From: Bacteroidota bacterium | GTDB taxonomy: Bacteria; Bacteroidota; Bacteroidia; AKYH767-A; CANKSK01 | Length of the DNA: 8,310 nucleotides | Direction: 5' to 3' | Assembly: GCA_947485425.1 (NCBI GenBank) | Contig: CANKSK010000033.1 | Span: 1-8,310, forward strand | Made by a program: the position numbers and the translations under genes | The notes under the pieces: generated by a model | What the model saw: the letters and a program-made list of their open reading frames with translations, nothing else | Told to the model about the DNA's origin: nothing | Database searches by the model: none | Part shown: piece by piece, positions 1 through 6,205 of the stretch | How the letters are laid out: each line of letters starts with the position of its first letter | How positions within the stretch are numbered: position 1 is the first letter of the stretch

Positions 1-743
1 CGCTACAAATTATTTACGAAGATGAATCCTTATTAATTGTAAATAAAGAAGCGGGGATGGTGGTGCATCCGGGACATGGAAATTTTACAGGAACCTTGGT
101 AAATGCATTAACCTATCATTTTAAAGATTTGCCGCAAACAGCCAATGGGCCTCTAAGGCCTGGCCTGGTGCATAGAATAGACAAGAACACTTCAGGTCTT
201 TTGGTGATTGCAAAAACAGAAAACGCCATGAGCAAACTTGCAAAGGAGTTCTTTGACCATACTATTAAACGCAGGTATATTGCACTGGTATGGGGTGAAC
301 TCAAGGAAAGTGAAGGCAGAATTGAGGGGCATATTGGCAGAAGCATCAAAGACCGAAGAGTGATGGATGTATACCCAGAAGGAGATCAGGGAAAACATGC
401 CGTTACACACTATAAAACCATAGCGACATTTGGATATACCAGCTTAGTGGAATGTAGGCTTGAAACCGGTCGCACGCATCAGATAAGGGCACATATGCAA
501 CACATAGGTCATCCCCTCTTTAATGATGAAACCTATGGAGGGAATAAAATTTTGAAAGGGACTACCTTTACCAATTACAAGAAATTTATTGAAAACTGTT
601 TTTCTATTTTACCAAGACAGGCCTTGCATGCCCAATCACTTGGATTTAAGCATCCCTTAACAGGAGAAGAAATCTATTTTGAAGCGGAACTTCCTACAGA
701 TTTTCTTGAACTGTTAGAAAAATGGAGAAACTACACAGCTTGA
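1..743 (+). CDS. rluD: RluA/RluD-family 23S rRNA pseudouridine synthase, 5'-truncated by window edge
   Basis: The reading frame is open from the first bases (first whole codon at 3, beginning LQIIYEDESLLIVNKEAG), so the gene starts before the window; the ATG at 57 is internal. The fold is recognisable from three family motifs: the IYEDE..LIVNKEAGMVVHP strand, the catalytic loop HRIDKNTSGLL (catalytic Asp codon at 180-182), and GRTHQIRAHM near 470-500 followed by GHPLFNDETYGG. RluA-family enzymes isomerise specific uridines to pseudouridine in rRNA or tRNA; RluD acts on helix 69 of 23S rRNA. The missing N-terminus would be expected to carry an S4 RNA-binding domain, which would separate RluD/RluC types from RluA, but it cannot be seen here. 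The family call is secure; the exact target, and so the symbol, is inferred. The gene converges on the next one with 10 bp between stops. Confidence 0.93.
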   Translation, partial: LQIIYEDESLLIVNKEAGMVVHPGHGNFTGTLVNALTYHFKDLPQTANGPLRPGLVHRIDKNTSGLLVIAKTENAMSKLAKEFFDHTIKRRYIALVWGELKESEGRIEGHIGRSIKDRRVMDVYPEGDQGKHAVTHYKTIATFGYTSLVECRLETGRTHQIRAHMQHIGHPLFNDETYGGNKILKGTTFTNYKKFIENCFSILPRQALHAQSLGFKHPLTGEEIYFEAELPTDFLELLEKWRNYTA

Positions 744-753
744 TTTAATTTTT

Positions 754-3498
754 TTATTTCAAGGTATATACATAAATATTTCCATCGCTACTTCCGGCAA
801 CCAAATTGATATGGCCATCGTTATTTAGATCACCTGTAGAAAATAAAGTACTGCCTTTTAATGGGAACCCTGAACTGACAGAACCATCTGCGTCTATCAT
901 AAATATTTCATTGGTTTTTTCAGAAGAAATTCCGATTCTAAAATCTTTTTTAGAAACCTCCACAAATTGCAATCGATTTAAAATTTCCTGTTCAAAATTC
1001 TTCACGAATTGCAATGTTTTATCTGCTTTAAAAGCATATAATTTATCTCTATCCAAAAAGATATGATCATACAGTTTATCTGCATCTACATCCATACAGA
1101 GATAACTGAAGGATGCAGCCAAATTATCCATCTTGTCAACCTGGATTTTATCAATTGAACCATCAGTAAAAACATGATATATGGAGCCTGATGAATCTAC
1201 ATTTGCAAAATAAGGCTTCTCTTCATTCACCAATTGCCAAGGAGAATTCTTGGCAATAAAGATTTTGTCTTTGACAGGAAATCTATTTTCTCCTTTACGA
1301 TCCAGAAAAAACACCTGACCATTTCCATCGCTGATAAGGAGATAATCCTTAGATTCAATTCTGAAATGCTGAACCTGATTATACACATTTTCCAATGACT
1401 TATTAAAGACCCAACCCTCTACCGGTTTTCCACTGGTTTGATAGGTATAAATTTTCTTGCCGCAAGGGATAAATATGCGATAATCTAATTTCTTATCATA
1501 ATCAAATACACTCAGGCCTGCACTGGCAGTGGCAGCCAATTTAATAGGGAAATTAGCAACATTATCACTATTCCGATCTAAGAGATATAACATCTTAGAG
1601 GTATTGAAAAGATACTGTAATTTGCCATTGCGGTAATAATCAATTTGTCGAATACTTCCTAAAATATGTCCTGGAATTTTTTTCTTCCACAAAATCTCAC
1701 CACTGTTATCCATTAAATATAGGTTGTTGGCATCATCCTGAACCATAATTTCTTTGATATCCGTATTGTGATTAACCACTAAAATTGGTTGCATGCTAAT
1801 ACTTGTATCTAGTTTTGAGGCCCATAGCTGATTAATTTCCTCCTTTTTGGTGGTATGTTGATTGATAACAATGTTATTATAAAAAAGATCATTGTTGTTT
1901 TGTCCGGCAGATAACTGAAAGGCAAAGGATTCAAATTTATTAAAATTCTCTACGTTGAGATTGATTGATTTCTCAAGATTAGAACTTGCAAAAACCTTCA
2001 ACACATTGGCAACAGAGGACATATTGGCATAAACATAACAATTTGATCGCTGAGAAAGGTTTTCAGAAAGCGATTTATATTCCGGGTGGTTAGATAGTAC
2101 TTTTTTCAGCTGGTAATCATCAATAAAGTTTTTCAAAGAGGAAGACTGATTGGCAAATACAACATAATCACCTAAAAAAGTATAATATGAATTTTCAATT
2201 CCAGAAAATACATTTCCAAAACATATTCCAAAAATACCCGATAATCCCAGATATTTAATAGGAAAATTATCTTTATAGTTTTCCGTTGCAATACCATCCC
2301 TTAAAGATGCAAAGCGTGAGAGTTGATCCAATGAGCTTTTCGCTTGTGTTAAGTCCTTGGTATGTAAAACCATAAATGTATTTGCCGACAAGGTATTCCC
2401 TCCTCCTTGCGAGATTACCAAAGCCATTTCATTGCCGACCCAATTCAACATGCGTTCCTCTACATTCAGGCGATAGAGATCCGTATATCTTTTTAATGAA
2501 TCTTTATATGCATCTAAATCATTATTTTCAGATAGAAAGTTTTTATAATTCTGTCTGTATAAATTAAAATCACTCACATATTGATGAACAAAAACAACTG
2601 TTTTGGCCGGTAAAATGCGAAGCATTTTGGTCTCCCCCGGTTTCTGTCCTTTCATGATATTTAAAAAATCCGTTTTATTTTCTGCTGAGGTGAAACCATT
2701 TAGAGAAATGGTATTGTTTTTAAATTTCAAATCCAGGCCTGCCCAAGAGGCAAAAGGTCTGAAATTTTTCATTTGATCAGCCCCCCCTATATTGAGGTAG
2801 GCAGAGAGCAAATTGGGAAAAGCATTAAAGTTTACAAAAATATTTGCATCCACTTTACTGCCTGCGGCATCAAAAACCTTAGTAAAGCTTTTATCAAGTG
2901 TAAAGGGCTTTCCCATATGCAGTTGTCTGATGGCATCTTCGACCAGAAAAGCTGTAAAACTGCCGATAAAAACCCCTTTAACCACAGCATAGGAAAATGA
3001 CTCGTTATTTCCAGCTGCAGGAAAATCTTTGATGGTCACCCCATCGTAGACACGTTTTGAAATATCGGCTTTTCCGCCAGTTACATCCTTAATCACATCA
3101 TTAACAAAAGACTCCTGACCTATTTTGGGCAAATTTACCAAGTATAAGAAATCAAAATCATTGGCCTTGATGATATGAGCGGAAATAAATACGGTTTGAG
3201 CGTCATACAATTTGGAAACGCTTCCCCCTTTAGAAAATAATGAATCTATGAATACCCCTTTTCTATTTAATGCCGAGAAATAGGAACTATTTTTTAATTC
3301 ATTCCAAATAGATGACTCCCGTATACTTTTCCATGTGGCACTGGCATCTTTAGTTTCAACAATAAATGCGGCATCTGTTGGTATGGCATTCACCGCTTCT
3401 AAACTTGGTGTTTTCAATTGCTGATAATAAAAATACCCCAAAGCAATTGCACCAATAATCAATAGTGAAATCAAGGAAGCTAAAACTACTCTTTTCAT
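754..3498 (-). CDS. Large exported/anchored protein: DUF3352-like N-terminal region plus C-terminal VCBS/FG-GAP-like beta-propeller
   Basis: A 914-residue protein of unknown function. Residues 1-27 have a positive start (MKR) and a hydrophobic stretch at about 4-24, so it is exported or anchored by its N-terminus; no lipobox cysteine is present. Residues about 35-570 form an extracytoplasmic domain whose opening (IPTDAAFIVETKDASATWKSI) weakly recalls DUF3352. From residue 582 to the end (757-1755 in the window) there are seven diverged repeats plus a shortened eighth. Each has a strand, then a Y/F-hydrophobic-Y/L strand, then a Gly turn, as in NLYLMDNSGEILWKK, QVFFLDRKGENRFPVK, EIFMIDADGSVSSGFPLK and NIYVYTLK. 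This is the pattern of a 7- or 8-bladed propeller. Calcium-loop motifs of VCBS/FG-GAP type are seen at D666/D668/D672, D803/D805/D807/D811 and D890-N898 (DLNNDGHIN). The start is ATG with a promoter candidate upstream. Propellers of this kind usually bind proteins or glycans, but no partner can be named. It seems to be transcribed alone. Confidence 0.85.
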   Translation of the reverse strand: MKRVVLASLISLLIIGAIALGYFYYQQLKTPSLEAVNAIPTDAAFIVETKDASATWKSIRESSIWNELKNSSYFSALNRKGVFIDSLFSKGGSVSKLYDAQTVFISAHIIKANDFDFLYLVNLPKIGQESFVNDVIKDVTGGKADISKRVYDGVTIKDFPAAGNNESFSYAVVKGVFIGSFTAFLVEDAIRQLHMGKPFTLDKSFTKVFDAAGSKVDANIFVNFNAFPNLLSAYLNIGGADQMKNFRPFASWAGLDLKFKNNTISLNGFTSAENKTDFLNIMKGQKPGETKMLRILPAKTVVFVHQYVSDFNLYRQNYKNFLSENNDLDAYKDSLKRYTDLYRLNVEERMLNWVGNEMALVISQGGGNTLSANTFMVLHTKDLTQAKSSLDQLSRFASLRDGIATENYKDNFPIKYLGLSGIFGICFGNVFSGIENSYYTFLGDYVVFANQSSSLKNFIDDYQLKKVLSNHPEYKSLSENLSQRSNCYVYANMSSVANVLKVFASSNLEKSINLNVENFNKFESFAFQLSAGQNNNDLFYNNIVINQHTTKKEEINQLWASKLDTSISMQPILVVNHNTDIKEIMVQDDANNLYLMDNSGEILWKKKIPGHILGSIRQIDYYRNGKLQYLFNTSKMLYLLDRNSDNVANFPIKLAATASAGLSVFDYDKKLDYRIFIPCGKKIYTYQTSGKPVEGWVFNKSLENVYNQVQHFRIESKDYLLISDGNGQVFFLDRKGENRFPVKDKIFIAKNSPWQLVNEEKPYFANVDSSGSIYHVFTDGSIDKIQVDKMDNLAASFSYLCMDVDADKLYDHIFLDRDKLYAFKADKTLQFVKNFEQEILNRLQFVEVSKKDFRIGISSEKTNEIFMIDADGSVSSGFPLKGSTLFSTGDLNNDGHINLVAGSSDGNIYVYTLK

Positions 3499-3545
3499 TA
3501 ATCTGGGTAAGTAACTCTAAACGGTTACACTGTATTTGAAGATAG

Positions 3546-3575
3546 CAAACTTATTATTTATATTCAAGAAACAAG
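3546..3575 (-). promoter_or_regulatory. Candidate Bacteroidota promoter for the 914-residue propeller gene
   Basis: Read on the minus strand, this is CTTG (3572-3575, three of four matches to the -33 TTTG), an 18-bp spacer, then TAAGTTTG (3546-3553), an exact match to the Bacteroidota -7 element TAnnTTTG. Transcription would start near 3540, giving a leader of about 40 nt before the ATG at 3498. It lies in the 126-bp gap between the end of rnhB and the propeller gene, implying that the propeller gene is expressed separately from rnhB. No Shine-Dalgarno sequence is visible before the start. Confidence 0.55.
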
Positions 3576-3624
3576 CATCCCTTCATTTTATTTTTCTACA
3601 ATGTATTGTTAATAAGTGCTATGG

Positions 3625-4245
3625 TTAAAAATCGAAAGTATACTGATTAAAATTTTTTAAAAAGGTACGCCGGTGAAATGCACAGGGACCAAATTGCTCA
3701 ATGGCTTTTCGATGGTCTTTTGTGGCATATGCTTTATTCCGATTCCAGCCATATACAGGAAATTGTTCATGTAAATCCTCCATACATTCATCGCGATAGG
3801 TCTTCGCAAGAATAGAGGCAGCAGCAATGTTTAAAAACTTACCATCCCCCTGAATGATGCATTTGTGAGAGATATCCTGGTATTTTTTAAACTTATTCCC
3901 ATCCACCAAAATAAATTCAGGCCGAACCGTCAAGCCATCTAATGCCCTGTGCATGGCTAAAATGGAGGCATTTAAAATATTTATTTTGTCAATTTCTTGA
4001 TGATCTACAGCAGCCACAGAAAATCCGATTGCATTGCTCTCAATAATTTCCCTCAAAGATTTTCGATTCTTTGCATTCAGTTTTTTAGAATCATTGATAT
4101 CCGGATGATGAAAATCCGGTGGCAAAATAACGGCTGCAGCAAAAACAGGACCTGCCAAACAACCTCTACCGGCCTCATCGCAACCGGCCTCCTTTAAAAA
4201 TTCGTTGAATTGGGTTATCAACTTCCCTTCTTCTTCTTCCTTCAT
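3625..4245 (-). CDS. rnhB: Ribonuclease HII
   Basis: A 206-residue protein, normal length for RNase HII (EC 3.1.26.4), which nicks the RNA strand of RNA-DNA hybrids and starts removal of single ribonucleotides from DNA in the cytoplasm. Family motifs are complete: CDEAGRGCLAGPV with catalytic D23 and E24, ILVDGN with D115, QGD with D134, then AAASILAKTYRD. The C-terminal NKAYATKDHR (usually GYGTK or similar) carries the conserved tyrosine, Y173, expected to sense the ribose 2'-OH. The ATG start is 3 bp after the glycosyltransferase stop, in the arrangement TGA-TGA-ATG, so it is probably translated from the same mRNA. The first codons are a purine-rich run encoding MKEEEEGK before conserved sequence begins near residue 17; that short tail may be dispensable. 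Identity is very secure. Confidence 0.97.
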   Translation of the reverse strand: MKEEEEGKLITQFNEFLKEAGCDEAGRGCLAGPVFAAAVILPPDFHHPDINDSKKLNAKNRKSLREIIESNAIGFSVAAVDHQEIDKINILNASILAMHRALDGLTVRPEFILVDGNKFKKYQDISHKCIIQGDGKFLNIAAASILAKTYRDECMEDLHEQFPVYGWNRNKAYATKDHRKAIEQFGPCAFHRRTFLKNFNQYTFDF

Positions 4246-4248
4246 TCA

Positions 4249-5382
4249 TCAATATTTTTCTTCCAAGGCCCTCAACATGCAATCCCACAGTAAACTAGCG
4301 CTTCGATCCCAGGTAAAGAGGTTTTTTCTTTCATTACCTTTCTGAATCAAATCCATGCGATACACAGGATCTTTATACACCTTTTCCAATCCATCCGTGA
4401 TGGACTCCACCGAAAAAGGATCCACAAGACAAGCTGCATCTCCGCTAATTTCGGGCATTGAAGTAATATTTGAAGTAATTACAGGGGTTCCACAATAAAA
4501 TGCCTCCATGATGGGTATGCCAAAACCTTCAAAATAAGGCACATATGCCAAGGCAAAAGCAGAAGCAAGAACCGTATGCAACTCTTCACTGGGCATTCTA
4601 CCTGTAAATACGACGTATTCTTTATTTTTCATTGCCAAAAAAGCGTTTTCAATTTCCGAAGTCCAATTTTTTTTCTGACCTACGATTAAAAGCCTCATTT
4701 CTGCACCATTTTTTTCGATAAAGGCGTCAAAAGCTTTAAAAAGACGAGCCATATTCTTTCGGGGATGCAAGGAACCAATGAATATGAAAAAAGGAGAACC
4801 ACCGGTATATTTTTGCCTGACAGACCTCTTTTCCTCCTCACCCAATGGAATAAACCCCAAATTGGCACCATTGTATACCACATCGATTTTTGACTCCTGA
4901 ATGCCATAAGACTGAATAATATCTCTTTTTGAATATTCAGAAACCGTAGCAATGCGGCTGGCCTTTTCTGCAAATTTTGGAAAAAATCGATGATAATACA
5001 TTCGATCCCGAAAAGGAACATCTTTGGGATAATGCTCGAAGTTTAAATCATGAATAACAGCTACTGATTTAACATCAGTAGATAAGGGCAAATAGCCATC
5101 AGGCGATAAAAACAAATCTGCTTTCTGTTTTTTCAGCTGATATTTCACCGCAAATTCAAACCAGATATAAAACAATATGGGATGCCTTGCCTGAGGAGGT
5201 ATAACGACAGGCACAATGTTTTCTCCAAAGATAAACTCCTCAGCATAGGGCCTATCAAACAAAAAAACGAAATCCACTTCGGGATGAGCCGAAGTAATTC
5301 GCTTCAAAGTTTCAAAACTAAACCACCCGATGCCCTCCAGACGGTCCTTCAGCAATAAACGGGTATTTACAACAATTTTCAA
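4249..5382 (-). CDS. GT4-family (glycosyl transferase group 1) glycosyltransferase, TTG start
   Basis: A 377-residue two-domain (GT-B) retaining glycosyltransferase. Residues 1-30 (MKIVVNTRLL...LEGIGWFSFETLKRI) form the first N-terminal strand and glycine loop. HDLNFEHYP (111-119) and ATVSEYSKRDI (145-155) are typical of this subgroup, and the C-terminal nucleotide-sugar domain starts at GSLHPRKN (203-210). The signature EGFGIPIMEA holds the E-x7-E pair, E285 and E293, that contacts the donor sugar nucleotide. Such enzymes act at the cytoplasmic face of the membrane, building polysaccharide or glycolipid; donor and acceptor cannot be told from sequence. The start is TTG at 5380-5382: no in-frame ATG or GTG lies between the upstream stop (5425-5427) and this codon, and conserved sequence begins immediately. 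It is followed by rnhB after 3 bp and is divergent from the FkbM methyltransferase gene, which suggests a role in the same polysaccharide locus. Confidence 0.92.
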   Translation of the reverse strand: MKIVVNTRLLLKDRLEGIGWFSFETLKRITSAHPEVDFVFLFDRPYAEEFIFGENIVPVVIPPQARHPILFYIWFEFAVKYQLKKQKADLFLSPDGYLPLSTDVKSVAVIHDLNFEHYPKDVPFRDRMYYHRFFPKFAEKASRIATVSEYSKRDIIQSYGIQESKIDVVYNGANLGFIPLGEEEKRSVRQKYTGGSPFFIFIGSLHPRKNMARLFKAFDAFIEKNGAEMRLLIVGQKKNWTSEIENAFLAMKNKEYVVFTGRMPSEELHTVLASAFALAYVPYFEGFGIPIMEAFYCGTPVITSNITSMPEISGDAACLVDPFSVESITDGLEKVYKDPVYRMDLIQKGNERKNLFTWDRSASLLWDCMLRALEEKY

Positions 5383-5430
5383 ATGGAAAATGATTTTGAA
5401 ATAAAATAGTGGAAATTTAGTAGTTTATTC

Positions 5431-5438
5431 TAATTTTG
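5431..5438 (+). promoter_or_regulatory. -7-type promoter element (TAATTTTG) before the FkbM gene
   Basis: TAATTTTG is an exact match to the Bacteroidota -7 consensus TAnnTTTG. The expected -33 TTTG about 19 bp upstream is poor (AGTG at 5408-5411), so the assignment rests on one box and its position. Transcription would begin at about 5442-5446, practically at the ATG codons at 5445 and 5448. This argues against the upstream in-frame TTG (5436-5438), which overlaps the box. The gap between this gene and the divergent glycosyltransferase is about 62 bp, and no clear minus-strand promoter was found in it. Confidence 0.4.
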
Positions 5439-5444
5439 CATGGT

Positions 5445-6200
5445 ATGATGATTAAAAATTCCATTCAGCATTTTCTGCAATCCTTGCTTGGCTTTAAGCG
5501 CTACCTGTTCACCTTCGCCATTTTCAAAATAGGTACACTTCGTTTCGACCGTAAAGAAAATGACTTTCTTTTCTTTTTACATTTGATTGAAAAGGAAGGT
5601 ATTATTTTGGATATAGGTGCCAATTTAGGAATTATGGCTGTAAAGTTAGCAAAAAGGAAAACAAAATCTCAGATTTTTGCTTTTGAGCCCATTCCCACCA
5701 ATATGGAAACTTTGCAAAAGGTGATTCGTTTTTTCCGTTTGAAAAATGTTTCGCTTTTTGAATTTGCTTTGGGAGACCATACCGGAAGAATTGAAATGGT
5801 AATGCCCATGATCGGCTCCGTAAAAAAGCAAGGATTAAGCCACGTGATTCATGAGAGTATTTCAGAATTTAACGAAGGTGAAAAATTCACTACGGATATT
5901 CGCCAACTAGATGAGATTGCCGAAATAAAAAATTCAGGCTTACCGGTAACTGCTATCAAAATTGATGTGGAGAATTTTGAATATTTTGTATTAAAAGGTG
6001 GGCAAGAATTATTAAAACAATGGAAACCCATCATCTATTGTGAACTATGGGAAAATCAAAACAGAGAGCAGTGTTTTGAACTACTTGAAAATATAGGATA
6101 CCAAACCAAAGTTCGCATTGGAAATTCGCTATGCGCCTATGACAAGAAAAAAAATGACACACAAAATTTCTTTTTTGTAATGCCTACTGAAACAGTATAA
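5445..6200 (+). CDS. FkbM-family SAM-dependent methyltransferase
   Basis: About 251 residues from the ATG at 5445 (ATG 5448 is equally possible; the frame also has a TTG at 5436, judged too far upstream). The Rossmann SAM-binding motif I is ILDIGANLG (residues about 54-62), followed by FAFEP (78-82, the acidic residue that usually contacts the SAM ribose), the FALGDHTGRIEM strand, and the FkbM signature IKIDVENFEYFVLKGG (172-187) with IYCELWE near 197-203. FkbM-domain enzymes transfer a methyl group, commonly to a sugar hydroxyl in polysaccharides or natural products. The gene is 5 bp ahead of a flippase gene, so methylation of an exported glycan or its lipid-linked precursor is the likely job (inference). 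One signature position is odd: Asn replaces the usual Gly in DVEG-E. The N-terminal 35 residues are hydrophobic and basic, perhaps a membrane-associating helix. No Shine-Dalgarno sequence is visible. Confidence 0.88.
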   Translation: MMIKNSIQHFLQSLLGFKRYLFTFAIFKIGTLRFDRKENDFLFFLHLIEKEGIILDIGANLGIMAVKLAKRKTKSQIFAFEPIPTNMETLQKVIRFFRLKNVSLFEFALGDHTGRIEMVMPMIGSVKKQGLSHVIHESISEFNEGEKFTTDIRQLDEIAEIKNSGLPVTAIKIDVENFEYFVLKGGQELLKQWKPIIYCELWENQNREQCFELLENIGYQTKVRIGNSLCAYDKKKNDTQNFFFVMPTETV

Positions 6201-6205
6201 CAAGT

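Noticed and set aside
116..410. Two minus-strand open frames opposite the pseudouridine synthase gene
   Set aside because: They overlap the catalytic motif region of a clear RluA-family gene on the plus strand and show no protein-like pattern of their own.
741..760. Possible bidirectional terminator between the convergent pseudouridine synthase and propeller genes
   Set aside because: There is a T7 run (749-755) but no GC-containing hairpin next to it on either strand, so an intrinsic terminator cannot be supported.
4695..5021. Minus-strand 108-codon frame within the glycosyltransferase gene
   Set aside because: It is a shifted frame of the same strand; the conserved glycosyltransferase motifs are in the other frame throughout.
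5383..5430. Minus-strand promoter for the glycosyltransferase-rnhB pair
   Set aside because: Only poor matches to TAnnTTTG were found, for example TATTTTAT with two mismatches, and no paired -33 box, so no site is annotated.
5436..5438. TTG as start of the FkbM methyltransferase
   Set aside because: It overlaps the -7 promoter element and is followed 6 bp later by two in-frame ATG codons, which are better starts.
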